Shown in pieces: positions 36,500 through 49,945 of a DNA stretch of 64,000 bases. The first letter of the stretch is position 1. Each line of letters begins with the position of its first letter. Source of the stretch: Siniperca chuatsi (taxonomy: Eukaryota; Chordata; Actinopteri; Centrarchiformes; Sinipercidae); contig NC_058053.1 in the NCBI RefSeq assembly GCF_020085105.1, positions 17,506,388-17,570,387 on the forward strand. Reading direction: 5' to 3'. The position numbers were made by a program, and so were the translations under genes. The notes beneath the pieces are model-generated. The model was not told the DNA's origin. It saw nothing but the letters and a program-made list of their open reading frames with translations, and searched no databases.

Positions 36500-38525
36500 T
36501 CAAAAGTTGTGATTATTTGTTAGCTATTATCATCAGCATCACAATTATTAATTGGAGGATTCTAGGTTCTCATCTCACCCCATGCTTATGTGGCAAAATG
36601 GCTTTACTCACTTGGAGGGCTTTTAATGAGCTAATTAACCTTTCCTGCATGTCTTCCAGGGGGTGGAGCAGAGCCTGGCGATTAAAACACTGTTATCTGC
36701 TCTTGCTTTCCAAATGCAGCATGCTGCACTGCAGTGGTATCAAAGCCATTTCAATACAGATCTCCTTAGCCATATATGATACTGTTTGTAAACAGTATAC
36801 TAAACAAAATTGAACAAACATCAGAAGACCACATTTGTTTGTGTCAATGAGATAACAACTTGAAAAATGGTCTAAAAGCTACTCTGAATGTAAATTGTGG
36901 TCTTAAATTAATAAGTGTGCTTTATAAGAAAGTCTTTTCTCCCGTTTTGTGTGATGTTTTGCCACCATTGGCACGGAACAGTTTCAGGCATTTTTGTATT
37001 ATATCAAATCCATGAGCTGAGTTAGATGCATTCAATTTAATGATCATATGTTGGCAGAACACATTGCGCACTCTGAAGTTAACAATGTGACAATACATTA
37101 ATTTAGTTCCGCGCACTTTATTTTACACACTTGTGCTGTTAGTTTGCATTTCACCATGTCTTCATTCAAGAAAAAACGTAGGAACTTGTCATAATTCTCT
37201 TGATTTATTGTTTTGGTTGCTGGCCTAAAGCAAAATTAATAATAACTAGAAGATTGGGTTTTTATCCAAGCCAAATGTATTGTTGTCCAACACCCTGTTG
37301 ATGAAAAGAAATGGAATCTAACTGAATGTCTGTCCTTTTTTAAATAAAGAAAATAATTGTGGTATTGTGCAAAAGCACTATGGAACATATTTTTATATGT
37401 TCATATGATTGTGAATAGAGTGGAATGAATGCCATTGAAAGTGTTGGCATACTTTGGAATTTGCATTTGCAAGCTGGCATGTAATTATGTTGAGTCTTAG
37501 CAAATTTCTGTAATGAACTTGCATAGTGTTGACATTGTGTACATCTACCGTGACTTACAGTGACTCCACATTGACGAAGCAGTGATGGGATATCTGAACA
37601 GTCAGACATCTGAAAGATTCATCTTTATCTTTAGTATGAAGCAGTCAGTTTGAGGGATTTTCCATTTTAGAGTAACATTTCTTTTCTATTTTGAAACAAT
37701 GTTGACAACTTCTTTTGTAAGCACACATTTTCACTTTCTATTTTCTGTACTGTTACATGCAATAAATTGATACATTAAAATTGCTTGTCTTGTTTGATTT
37801 TTTTGTTGTTGTAAACAAGCTTTTTTAATGTAACAGTGCCAAATAAATTTTCATGTAACTTAGCATCACTTCACTTTTTATATTCTGGGAATCGCCATTT
37901 GTTTTGCTGTTATGTTGCCGTTCAAAGTAATTTTTGCACTTCCTTCTTTCAGTACATGTTGGCTCCTCTAGCTGTCAAATTCAAATGTAATGGTGTCATT
38001 AATACTGTCTATTTCTCCTTCTTGGTCCGCAATCTTGCCCCCTATTTCCCTACCAGACTATCACTCAAATAACTGCCATGACTGTCCTTCCTGTTTCCAC
38101 TCTAACAATCACATGGTTTATTTGTTAGAATGTGAAGAATTTTGTGTTTCATCATTTTGAAGTAGCAAGATGAAGAGAAAGGAGAGAGAGATTGGTCAGG
38201 CAGGAAGCTGTAAGTGTGGTTAGCTGAGCGGAACAATAGAGGGGAAGCTGTTAAGCCCTTTTTTGCACTGTATTCGTTCTGCGTAGTCCCTCGGACTAAA
38301 CTGGAACCGGCTACTGAAGGACAAAAGCAAGAGTTAAGGAAGTCATTGGAGCTTTTAGACAGGAATTAAGGTAAAGCTGGAGACTAGAGAAAACATTGAT
38401 GACAGAAGCAAACATACACCATTCCTAGCACAAGTGTGTCAGAAGAGAGGCTGCGTAGTTCAGGCCTGAGATTGGTCATGCTGCCAGTGTGAGCTCCCTG
38501 GAGATTGTACTGTAAGAGCCCCGCG
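36500..38525. other. Intergenic stretch between abhd13 and tnfsf13b
   Basis: AT-rich sequence from the end of the nested repeat to the tnfsf13b start. It contains the distal abhd13 poly(A) signal and, near 38160-38525, the probable promoter and 5' UTR of tnfsf13b. No TATA box or clear transcription start was recognised there. Confidence 0.4.
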
Positions 38526-40702
38526 ATGGCAGCTTTGGCCGGTGTGAAGCCTGGGACCGGACAAAGGGCAGGTGAAGGGAGGCTGTCCTGGCCAGTTTTC
38601 CTGCTGACGCTAGCTGCTGTCACCTCCTCCTCTCTTTCAGCTTTGTCCCTATACCAACTGGTGGCTCTCAGAGCTGAGGTGGAGGGACTCAAATCAGAGG
38701 TCTGTCGCAGGAGAGAAGAGGGACGAGAGGTCAAGCATGGAGGCCAGGTGAGAAACTATTTCTTAAGGACATAACAACAAACACCCCATCTGCACAGGAT
38801 TGTAAAGACAAGCATTTTACCAGCATGTATTGTTTTTTCTAAGGACTTTATTGTGTCTGTTCAGACTGAGAATATCAGTAGCAGGAGAAGCAGCCAGGAG
38901 CCTCTGCACCAACCTGGGTCTCAACATGCTTTCACCCTGATAAGGAGGAGAAGACAGGTCTCTGGAACAGAGACATTAGGTAAGACACGGTAGGCTGCAC
39001 CTGAGCCTGAGAGTTCACTGTTTATGTATAAGATGCAGTTCTTAGTTCCCTTAGTTTGCCTGCAGAGCAAGATTGGTGGTGTTTTACAAATCCATTTGTT
39101 CACTTGCAAATAGGCTGAGCAATTTATACAGAGTGTGACCGATTCCATTACTAGAGTTTAAGGTGGTGATTCAGATATTTTATCCTTCATCATCAATCAA
39201 TCATTCCTTATTGTTATGATATTTCATATATAATTTTCAAGTCAAGTTTATATCTATAGCTCAAAATCATAAAATGTCTTAGATGGCTTTACAAACTGTA
39301 CACACCTTCTATCCTTTGACCCTTAATTCAAAAAACTTCCCCAAAATACATTTTCCAGTGTGAATGACTCATCAGCTTTGGTGGTAACAACGTCAAATAT
39401 AAGAAGTTTGACGTGGTGAGATAATGCTACCATCTATTAGTGCTCACTATTAAAACTAATGGTGTGAATGTGCTCACCATCAGCTCAAGCTATTTAACAA
39501 TCCCTGGGGTGCAGTATTTACAGGAGACTGCTTCTGAGTGCTGACATCCATGGACTTTCTCCCAAAAGGGAAGGAGCAAAAGGAAAAAGAGAGCAAAAAC
39601 AGCAATGGAATAAGTAATGTGCAGATTTTAAGGAAACTGCTGACTAGATTAAACCTGTCTAAATTTCTCTCATGTTTTGTCAGTTTCTCAGCCTTGCCTG
39701 CAGTTGTTGGCAAACAATAGCAGGAAAACCTTCAGGAAAGGTACAGTATGCTGGGCCTGGACTGTGATACTTTGGTGGTTTATAATAGTTTTTATTTGAA
39801 TTTTATGTAGTTTTTATTTATATTTTACCATTTCATTTTATTTTTTGTTTGTACTTTGCAAGTTTACAATGAATATATCCATTATTACAGAGTAATAATA
39901 AAATATATTTTACACTAAAATGTATGTAAACATATATGCAGAAACCCCAAGCAGCAACTCCAGTAACTGATTCGAAACAGGTTGACTGCTGACATGTTTT
40001 CTGATATACTCTTATTTCTTGAATCAGAATTTTCCTCGACGCCGCACACAGGTATCCCCTGGCAGGCGGGGCTGAGGAGAGGCTCTGCCCTGGAGGCAGA
40101 TGGAGACAGCATGTTGGTCAGAGAGGAGGGCTTCTACTTTGTATACAGTCAGGTAGGTCCATTTGTGGTCATTTCATAGTTTTTCCACAGGGGGGTGCTG
40201 CTAGTCTGTTTGCCAATCACCAGTTTTGCCATAGGAGGGGAACATGTCTACATACATTGCAGAAAAAAGGGTGTGCTCGATCTAAGAACGCAGTTGGTTA
40301 ACAGACCTTGAAGAAAGGTCAGAAGAGAAAATGCAAATGACGCATGCATAAGAAATTGAGTAGCAAATGCTATACCACCCACAAGACTGGTAAAACCAAT
40401 GCCTGGGCCATACCTCAGATTTAACCCAGTATTTCTGATGTGCTCAGGTCTACTACATGGACAGCACCTTTGCAATGGGTCATGTGGTGATCCGGAGGAA
40501 GAGGAATGTGGTGGGAGACGAGCCTCAGTATGTGATCCTGTTCCGCTGCATCCAGAACATGAACCCTGTCCACCCTTACAACACCTGCTACACAGGAGGT
40601 GAACCTGTGTTATTGTTTATGTCCAGCTATGTTCACCCTTTTTACAACAGCTGTTGTATGGAAGGTCAGCCAGCGTGTTTTGCTCTTTAGTCCAGCTCTC
40701 AG

Positions 40703-40744
<42 letters not shown>

Positions 40745-40971
40745 GTGTGGAATGGCTGTATATGTGTATCAGTAGTTGGGTGTGGGTGATAGCTGTTTGT
40801 GGCAGGAAAAAGGGAAAATGGCAGTTCAAGGTCTGAGGTGTACATTTGCATCCCTCAGGAATTGTGAAGCTGGAGGTTGGGGACCACTTGGAGCTGCTGA
40901 TCCCCCGTTCCACAGCCAACGTGTCCATGGATGGAGACTCCACCTTCCTGGGTGCTGTCAAACTGGCTTAA
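38526..40971 (+). CDS. tnfsf13b: tnfsf13b (BAFF/BLyS), six coding exons
   Basis: B-cell activating factor, a type II membrane cytokine of the TNF family that is shed as a trimer and supports B-cell survival. Coding exons are 38526-38747, 38865-38979, 39684-39740, 40028-40152, 40448-40598 and 40859-40971. All introns are GT-AG and phases join as 0,1,1,0,1, giving 783 nt and 260 residues. ATG 38526 is the first in frame after a TGA at 38490-38492. Residues 1-20 are cytosolic, shorter than in human. The membrane anchor is at about 21-45. A furin-type site IRRRR lies at 100-104, so the shed form would be residues 105-260. The TNF homology domain includes WQAGLRRGSAL, GFYFVYSQVYYMD, AMGHVVIRRKR, the BAFF-type flap NVVGDEPQ, a probable disulfide C207-C220 (FRCIQNM...YNTC) and the end FLGAVKLA. 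Possible N-glycosylation is at N123 and N244. Exon number, flap and position after abhd13 separate it from other TNF ligands. Confidence 0.95.
40705..40749. repeat. (GT)n microsatellite in tnfsf13b intron 5
   Basis: GT array of about 45 bp with one GC interruption, in the 260-bp intron between exons 5 and 6 of tnfsf13b. Confidence 0.9.
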
Positions 40972-41590
40972 GGTGTATCACCTCACTTTGGACCAGAGGG
41001 ATGCTGTTGTGGAACAAACTGTGTAACAGGGCACAGTTCTGGTGACCTTGCCTGACTTTGGGTGGTGTGAGAAGAATACAGGAAGCAGCCATTTATGTGC
41101 TGGCTGAATGATAGACTGTGTGACTCCTAGCTTGTTCAGCCTGAGGGAACATGATGGGGAGTATGAGTTGATAGCAGCGCTCTTTACTCTTAAAAATACA
41201 TGCATCTTATAGAGCTACAGCTGTATTATGTTCATTTCTACTACACATCAAGACAAGATATTAGAATAGAGAAACTGTCATAATCAAGTAGTTCTTCTTC
41301 AAATAATCACAAACACATAGCAAGGTCTTACTTATGAGACTTGACTTTGTCCGACTTGTAAGAGATGTGTTACTTGTGTGAAATCATTGTTATACTGTTT
41401 TGATCAATAGTCTTTGCTCCTGTAGCAGCAGCATTACTGTGCCACTGAAATAGTTCTTTTCATATGCTTTATTATTTTAGATATTTGAACATACAAATCT
41501 GAATGCCATAATTTGATTTAAGTTTACCTGTATATATCTAACTGATTGAAAATTCAGATGCAATAAAGTGACAGTTCTTGCACAAGAAAT
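40972..41590 (+). other. tnfsf13b 3' UTR with poly(A) signal
   Basis: Non-coding sequence after the TAA at 40969-40971. A canonical AATAAA at 41562-41567 is followed by GTGACAGTTCTTG, a plausible cleavage region. This gives a 3' UTR of about 600 nt. It is AT-rich with scattered ATTT runs but no clear AUUUA cluster. Confidence 0.6.
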
Positions 41591-42829
41591 TTCATCATCT
41601 GGAATCTGGTTGGAGGTTGTTTTTCCTTTGTTGGCCACAAGGAAGGACTTGACAGAGCATCCTGTCAGGCAGCAGATAGATGAACTGAGCTAAGGCTGAG
41701 CAGGAACAGTGGAAATTAGGTAAGAGTGCCTATTTTTAGATTGAGGCAAAACTGTATGATGTCTGCACATTCAAAGGAGCTGCTGCTCGATAAATTTGTA
41801 ATGCCCTGGAGGAAACAGTGAGACACCGTCAATGGATAATTCTTCAATTTAAAATATAGTTTAATAATAATAAAAACACCTCTGGCAGGGTTCAGACACA
41901 TTTCAGCCAATGGATTATCATGACTTTTAATATGTGGTGTCAAAATTAACCTCCATAATATTCAGGGTACATCATGCAGTAGGACTGGGCAGAATGGATT
42001 TTCAGTGGAATCATATTGTGATAGTCATATCATGTTACTATTTTATCAGCTTCTGCGGAACAAGAAAATATAGATTGAACTACATTTCTGGCTGCTATCA
42101 GGGAACAACTAAAACAACTAACACACTCCTGGAAAACCTCAGTGCCTCATTTTTGGATACAGAGGTTTGTTTGGTGGCAGAGCATTTAAGTGATCCAAGT
42201 AGGAGATTTGTGTGACAAACATTTACCTTAGTTTGGAGAAAAATACATAATATTTCTGATAATAATTATGCAAATGTGAAAAAAATCACATCTGGTGGGG
42301 TTTGAGGCAAAATGCCCAAGGGACATCCTCCCCCACCCCACTGTTTCTAGTCTGATTTTTGTTGATGTGTAAAAATTAATAAAAGACAGAAATACCATGA
42401 TCTCTGAAAAAGCTATGGCATTATATCATGTTTCAATACAAGGAACTGCTATCTACAATTCATATTCAGAGAAAAATAATTAATGAAGAATAAACAATCA
42501 TTTATTCATAGACCTTTCTTTAAAATGTAGAAATTGTGACATCATTTTTGTTATTTTGTTTTGTTTCAGGCCTAAACCTTTTAAAGCTAAACAACATTAA
42601 AGTAGCCTATTTAAATGAACTTGGCTTTTTAAAAAAGATGTTATTTTACTCAGTGTAAAAGAGTACCACCCCTGTGTCACAAGACGACCCCCTATATTGT
42701 TCCAGATAGGACGGGACATCTGAGATATTTTCTAACTTGTTCATTTAGAAGAGATTGATATTTAAATATTTTTGCATTAGGGTCCTTTCAGTACCTGCCA
42801 CACTCCTGTCTGTTTCTCCCTCTCTGTGT

Positions 42830-42923
<94 letters not shown>

Positions 42924-45900
42924 CCTTCTGTCTGTTGGGGCAAAGAGTTAGACAAAGCCCAGTGGGTGGTCACTTCTTCACTAGGCATTTTGCCCTTGGA
43001 GTCATGGCTCCATTTGACAAGAAGAGAGCCCAGAAAGAGGGGGAGGGAGGAAGAGTCTAAAATAGAAGGCTGAGAAAGAAAGATTTCAAATGGACTTAAT
43101 GGATAGCATGTAGCCATGAGTGGAAGAGCAAGCGGAAGGGAAGAGAGAGGCTGTGCAGCTAAAACAGGTCGAGAGAGCAGGCCAGGCCCAGCGTACTACA
43201 GCCAAGTCTGAGAAGCTCTTTGATGATCTGGTAAACAGAGCAGGCGGCTGTACAAACACCAATCGAGAAAAAGAAGAAGAAAGAGAGGGAGGAGGGTATA
43301 AGAGACCTCTCCAATAAATGTGTCAAGCATGATGCTCCCCGCCCCCCTCTCGGCCAGAAATGTCTTTGTGTGGTGCCATGGTGACGGCTGGTGTGTTGGC
43401 GGAAGCTGATGTCATTGTGAGTCTCGGCACTCAAAAGAGAAACCAGCATCAGACCGCAGAATCAGGAAACGAGACCTGCTGTGTACACATGCTGGCACTG
43501 TGTATAGTTCACACACTCACACACATGTTGCGAGTACACAGAGTCGTATGATTTAACACACACAAAAAGCAGACGGATATATATCACATATACACAGTAA
43601 AAAGGGACAAACAAAGTCATAATATTTACAATGGTTAAAGTTTTGTTTCTTATCGCGTAAGTAATAGTTTGAGCACAATTTGTATTAGAATATTGAAAAT
43701 TAGTTAAATGTATTTTTAGACCAATCTTTAGAAACTAGGCAAGACAAAAACAATATTCCAAATATCTTTTTTCTAAATGTTATGTAGTTTTAATAGGCAG
43801 TCTTCACTGCAAAACTACATATCAACATGAGGTTAGCAGGATAACCTCTTATTTAGATTTTAAATCCTGATTTTTGTTTGATATTAGTACATTTCTCAAG
43901 ATTACAGAATGATTTGCTTGCTTGTAGGAGAGAGGAGTAAATTCAGTAGAATCATCAGTCCCAGTCCTTTAGAGTCTGTCTCCTTCATTCTCCTATTTTT
44001 CAGGCTACATCACTTGTGGACCTTAGTGTCTCTGTGTCCCCATCTGTCCTTTCATTTTCTCCCTCCTCCCTCTCTCCCTGTTGGGAGCTTTAGGACAGGT
44101 CTGACTGATGACAGGGGCTAAAGGTGATAACTGAATCCTGATTATAAAACCCAGCGTGCTCTATTTCTGCAACCACCACGAACACACACTGCAGAGTTTG
44201 CAGAATACATAGACTTGCACTTGCACATACACATAGACACACACACATACATATGCACACATGGACCTTCAATGCCTCCCCTAAATACTTACAAAATGTA
44301 CAGCACTTACATAGTCTCACTGTGTTTCAATGTACTACATGGTTGTTCCATGTACCTACTTCTCTAGTATTTGGGGATTACTTTGATCTGCTGCAGTCAG
44401 CCCAAAGTAATCAGGCTGATCCAGAGCCCTGCAGCTCAACTGGCAGCAGCACTGCGTGGATTTCTCATTTAAGTGAGGATTTGGTTTATCAACAAACTGG
44501 ATTGTGCCATCCATTACTCTCAGTCTAAACATCATGTTCTGTGCTTGCCATACTGCAGATTTTTAATCGATTCAGCTTGAGAAGACACTAATTGTTTTTG
44601 ATCTGAAAAACGTGACTGACCCAGCAGAATGAGAGGTTTATTTGTTTTTAACAGCGTTAACGTTAGATTTGGTTTCGTTTTTCCTTCCCTGACTACATAG
44701 GATCTGCTGGAATATAAGCTGATCTATAATTCATATGGTTCTGTCTCTGCCTGGAATCAATCCACGATGAAACGCCAGGCTTGCAATCTGCATGTGTACA
44801 AGAAAAGTAAGAGCAGATTTTAAAGTTGTCTCTGTTCAAGCTCATCTTGATAGATCTTGCTTTTTTCTGGCCTTTTACTCAAGGACATCAAATGGATGAG
44901 AGGAGGGAAGGATTTTGGTTTGCCACAACTCTGCCCCACTTCCTCTCTCCATCTCCTGACTCCCACACTCTAATTCTGCATTATGGGCCCAAGATGGAGC
45001 TCTGGCATGCACACAGAGCCAGCAACATTTGTCTAGCATGAAGCATGAACACAGCAACAAATGGTACATAAACATCTATGATTATAAGAAGACAGATCTA
45101 TTATCTATTCTTTCATCCTTATTGTTCTGCTGTTTTTGTTTTTGCTCTTATCGTATTGTTAATTTAACAACACATGACAGAGATTGCTATGTTGTTAATT
45201 TCCAATATTTTAGTAAAAAAAAAGTCACAGAAATGGGGGAAATCTGGTTAAAGCTGACAGGTATGAGCTATAATATATAACTATAATACTATAAATGTCT
45301 ATGTGTATGTACATGCAACAGCCAGTCTTTGTCAGAAGAGCGCCAACATGTTAAGGGCATGAGAGGAAAGTTGTCCTCTTGCAGTGCACATCTGCTCTGC
45401 GCTGCTTTTTTGTCCTCCTGTTTTCACTATATGGTTTCACTTTCAGTCCATAGTTTGAGCCTTTGGTTCTCCTCCCCCTAACACTAACACTCACACTAGC
45501 ACGCACACAATACGGGCGCAATGCAAGTGCAGTGTGTATGAAGTTCCGTGTCACTCATTCCTGCCAGCTGCTTATGGGTTTGTGATAAGCAGTTGTAATT
45601 AGAGATTTACTGTAAACTCCCATCTCACTCTCTGTTTTTCTCTCACACAAACACACACGATCACTCACTGACAAACTCCTAAATCTCCCTCGCTCCCCCC
45701 TCTCTCTATCACTGACTCATGCTCTCTCACCCTTGCAACTGCTCCCCCTTCATTCACCCAAACTGGCACACTCCCCTCTCTCCCTTTCTCTCTATCTCTC
45801 TGATGAGATGTCAGTGGAGGATTTTAGCCTATGGGTGTAGATGTACAGAGACCTGGGAGTTGATTTCTTTCTCACTCTCTCTATCTGAGTATTTCAGATC

Positions 45901-48299
45901 TTTGCAGCTGAGACTAGATTGTCTCTGGATGTGATTTCCTAGCTGAAAAGAAAGCATCAAGAACTACGGGGGAAATGTTACAGTGAGGTACGGTACCACT
46001 TGTCTCCTGTTTGTCTGTGAGTGTTGTTTAGCTGTGTGGAAATGTGTGTGAGTGTTTACCAGTCACACAAGGACTGATTGCACAATGTTTGGCCATTGGC
46101 AGTTTGTTCTCACTGTGATTCTGAATGCTTTATTCTTTGCATGAATGTGTTTACAAGCATCTCACAAAGAGTGACATGTCTGAATCCATTCTGCTTTATA
46201 TATTTTCAGGAAAGACGATTTCTTCTTCTTAAATGGCCACTGTCTTTGTTCGCTGTCTGTGGACTGGCCTTTGTTTCTGTCTCTTTTTTTCCATCTTGCA
46301 TGCTGTTGTTTGCCCTGAGATGTTGCATGTGTGCCGGCTGGCAGTGTAGAAAATGGAAAACAGGTTTGTTGGCTTGTTCACTGCACACACAAACACACAC
46401 TCCTCCAAAACGCCTTTGGGGTGCTGGATGTCAATTGGGAATTGTCCCAGTTTCAGGGGACCTTGGGCGGCTTTCACCCAAATGCAGTGTGGTTGTGTGA
46501 TGTGTACAGTGTGTGCCTGTGTGTCAGTGTTTAGAGATAGAGTGACACAGAGTAGGGACAAAAAAGCAGGAAAGTTCGAGACAGAAAAAGTAAAAGAGGG
46601 AAATAGAGACACAGAAACAGAAGCATTTTCATGGACAGACAGAAAAGAGCAGTGAGGAGACAGAGAGAACAGAAGGTTTTGCAAAGGTTTTTCAGATTGG
46701 TGTGACGGTACATGAGTTGAGTAACAAACAAGAACATAACTCTGCCTGTGTCACCCCACAAAACTCTGCTTTTGTGTTATAGGAGCTCACAGATGGGCTC
46801 ATTCAGAGTACTGAGGGCTGTTTGTGTGTGTGTATGTGTGTGTGATACACCCATCTGTCCTGCTCAGCCAGATTGTGGGCCTCTGTCTCTGGCAGTGCTG
46901 TATGGAGGTATCACTCTCTTTAAACTGAAAAGATTATTTCAACCACATGGTTCCACAATGCCATTTTCCAGCAGTTGCCTTCTGGCTTGTCTTTCTTCTT
47001 TCATATTTCTCTTCTTTGAAACATGCTAAGTCGTGCTGCATTGGTCTGTGGGTGTAGCCGGCAAGAGACTAATGTCTGAAAGCTGTCTCTCGGTCTGTTT
47101 CAGGACGCAGCCCAGTCCCCTGTGCTGTGGTCAGCTGTTGAGCCACATGGTCTCAAGACTTAGTCACCACCCTCCCTGATAATTATGGGTTGATTTATGA
47201 GCTAGAGAGGACGATGAAGAAGAGCCATGGAGGAGGAGGAGAATGGGGGCGAATAAGATGACGGTGCAAAGACTTTTCTACACAAGAAAGCTTTTTGATG
47301 GATCTGATGCTGTCAGAGCTCCAGAGGTGTTCAAGGAATATATAGCAGCCCCCCACTGTTTTACTCATGTAAAGCAGCCCACCGGCTGTGTTGCAATGCC
47401 GAGGGCCTGTGGCTCTGGCAAGATTTAAATGACACCTTTTATGCATGATTAAGGACGGGAATGCTTGTTCACAGAGGTCTATGAGGAAGTGCAGTGTGGT
47501 CGTGAAAGTCACTGCTGCATAAAATTCGGAAAGCAAAAACTAGAAAAGGAAGCCACCAACTGTTACCTGGAATATTTCTGTCTGTCAGGTCAAACTGGTG
47601 AAGAATTCCTGTATGCTAACACCTAACTTTGGACCTCCTGTCAGTCAAAAGCCTTTGTCTACATTTTTGATGTCTAACCCTGTCTAACTCTGTCCACCAG
47701 CTAATTTATTCTTAGATGGGACCAGCAGGTACCCACGCTTACTGGATTTCTTTTGCAGCTCCTCTGATGGACCCCCCCTTCAGAAAAAAAGCACATGCAT
47801 TCATACATACACACAGACACTAAGTAGATAGATGCATTTCATGTGCCTGACGTCAGAAGGCAGACAGCTGACTACGCAGACAGAAGTGGGGGTGGGATGG
47901 GATTAAGGGGGTTACCATTCATCTGGGGAAGCCATAGATTTGTTTCACCCTCAAATCTAATAACTGCAAATTGTAATCCACACCAATATGTGCTATTTAT
48001 ATTTGGTGAACTAGAGACAGATGTCTGTTTCGAAATGTGCAATATCTATAAGAGTCATGCATTTGAATAGAAGGTCATTGTGTTTAAGACTGCATTATTT
48101 TTTAATGTTGATTGATCCCATGGGTTGTTTTTTTTTTAATTAAGGATTGTTTAGTTGATAATATCAAAAATAAATGCCCAAGGTAGGCTACTTGAGCCCA
48201 ATGTGAAATCTTACTTTAATACTGCTTATTTTGTCTAGCCAACAGCAAAGCTACTCCATTTACAATGATATAATGCAGAAAAAAATAGCAAATCCTCAC
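41591..48299. other. Intergenic, downstream of tnfsf13b
   Basis: Contains the TC/AC array and purine-rich tracts (43020-43310 and 46535-46680). ORFs of 90-150 codons occur in low-complexity sequence and show no family features. No exon with convincing splice sites and coding character was found. Confidence 0.5.
42832..42921. repeat. Compound (TC)n(AC)n microsatellite
   Basis: About 26 TC units pass directly into about 18 AC units without interruption. Confidence 0.95.
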
Positions 48300-48848
48300 A
48301 TATAAAACAGTACTCCACCAATTTAGCATTGCACTCTTGTAACATCGTCTGACTCATAATGGACAGTTTTAAAAAAAGATCAAAATTGATGCAGCAGAAA
48401 CAGAGATATGGACTTTTTTATTCAACACATTCTTCTTACTTGTCAAAACCAACATTACCCACAATGCAACGCGACCACCGACAGTTTGGTCGGAGATTCT
48501 GGTGTGCTTGTTTCATTGCCAGAGCAATTCGCAAATGCATCTGCAAATAAAGCATGAGCTTGCAGATTCATCTGGTTTCAAGGCTAGTGTTTGCTAATGT
48601 AGCCTCGAGCCGCTAGCCTCAAGCAGCGAAGAGGAGCCTGCTACAGAGGTCTGGTAATCTCACTTCTTTCTAACTCCACACCCCTAGATTGGGGTGAATT
48701 TTAAACTTGTTGTCTTCAGACCCAACTTCAGATTTTGCGCAGCTCCCTCATGAGTCACAAACGGCTTTATAAAACTTTTTTTCACATATGCAGTAGTACT
48801 GTCCAAGACCTGTAAACACATGTGTAAAATCAGTGGAATTCCCCTTTC
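48300..48848. repeat. Dispersed repeat shared with 5232-5640, copy 2
   Basis: Second, longer copy in the same orientation as the 5.2-kb one. It carries the same ordered words and ends in GGAATTCCCCTTTCAG. It has additional sequence around ACCCACAATGCAACGCGACC that copy 1 lacks. Non-coding. Confidence 0.6.
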
Positions 48849-49724
48849 AGAAACTGTGAAGAAAATGTTTGGTTGTTTTTTAAATTACTTAAATAATTAA
48901 ATTAAAGCAAAATTGTCTTAGGTTAATCTTTTATTGATTGACTTAACATACTATTTGTTTCAAAGAGTCTTTTGACAGTCCATTAATCATGTCCAATGCT
49001 GGAAACCAGAGTTTATTTAGATGGAGTTAAATTCCTGAAAATTAAGTAAAATAAACAGGGGTGTAATCCATAACCATTCTTATTGACATTTTTCGTCTTC
49101 CTATATATCTCAGGTGTCCACGTGAGTTGAAAAATGATCCTGAGATGAAGATGAAATCCCAGACTATTCATATGAGTGAGGCCCATGGGACTGGGCAGTT
49201 GGCCGACTCAAACAGCAGCTAAAGCTAATGACAGGTGGTGGGAGCACTGCTGGCAGCAGCAGCAGCAACATGTTATTTGGGAGTGGAACACTTCCAGCAG
49301 GCTAAGATTAAATCCAGACCTTTGGTCTGAGACTTTCCCCCATCTGATGAAACTATTTCATCAAAGCAGAGCAGTCTGCATGGGTTCAGTACTAAACAGG
49401 TGCACCAGCTGACACAAAGGTCGACCAAGCCCTATGTGATCGTAGTCTTTGTTAGAGGAGAGGAAGGCTATTCCCCATGTGACCTCATCTTTCTGCAGAA
49501 GACTTCCTCATATTAATGCGGGCTTGCTGCCGCTGGCATGCAACTGGCGGCCTTGCAGACTTTGTTTCCCTTCAGGGCTATTATTGGACACTGTGTTAGT
49601 AAGGGACATCAATGTAAGGGTAAGTGTCTGGGCTTGCCAGGACTTGCTTTTGCTACATTTGTGTGTGTGTGTTTCATGTTCTTATATTCCAGTGGGGATT
49701 TTAACCTGAATGCACACTAACCCG

Positions 49725-49901
49725 TGGGGACGAAAATTGAGGTCCCCACAGGTAGAGACTGCTTTTTGAGGGTTAAGACTTGGTTTTAGGGTACAAGTTA
49801 CACTTAGGTTAGGAATAGGCACTTATTTGTGGTGGTTAGGGTTAGGGTAAGGGGCTAGTGAAGGCATAATGTCAATGACTGTCCCCACAGGGTTAGTAAA
49901 A

Positions 49902-49904
<3 letters not shown>
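49725..49904. repeat. GGGGAC/GTCCCC-type repeat adjoining GT array
   Basis: Starts at CCGTGGGGACGAAAATTGAG, passes GGTTAGGGTTAGGGTAAGGG and CATAATGTCAATGACTGTCC, then runs into the GT array at 49905. This is a recurring fish repeat often joined to a GT microsatellite. The two TTAGGG-like units are part of it, not a telomere. Confidence 0.6.

Positions 49905-49942
<38 letters not shown>
49905..49942. repeat. (GT)n microsatellite
   Basis: Perfect GT array at the right edge of the 49725-49904 repeat. Confidence 0.9.

Positions 49943-49945
<3 letters not shown>

Larger units (their letters stand above)
34534..37785 (+). other. abhd13 3' UTR and downstream region with poly(A) signals
   Basis: Non-coding sequence after the abhd13 stop. 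AATAAA signals occur at 35294-35299 and at 37761-37766. The second is followed by a T/GT-rich stretch typical of a downstream element and would give a 3' UTR of about 3.2 kb. If that distal site is used, the nested repeats at 35575-36499 are transcribed as part of the abhd13 3' UTR. Which site is used cannot be told from sequence. Confidence 0.4.

Noticed and set aside
46229..46684. 151-codon minus-strand ORF rich in Ser/Phe/Leu
   Set aside because: Product of the polypurine bias on the plus strand; low complexity.
49246..49272. CAG repeat as possible polyglutamine or polyserine exon
   Set aside because: Only about five units, with no splice sites or conserved flanking codons.
49838..49856. 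TTAGGG-like units suggesting interstitial telomere
   Set aside because: Only two units, within a known type of fish repeat joined to a GT array.
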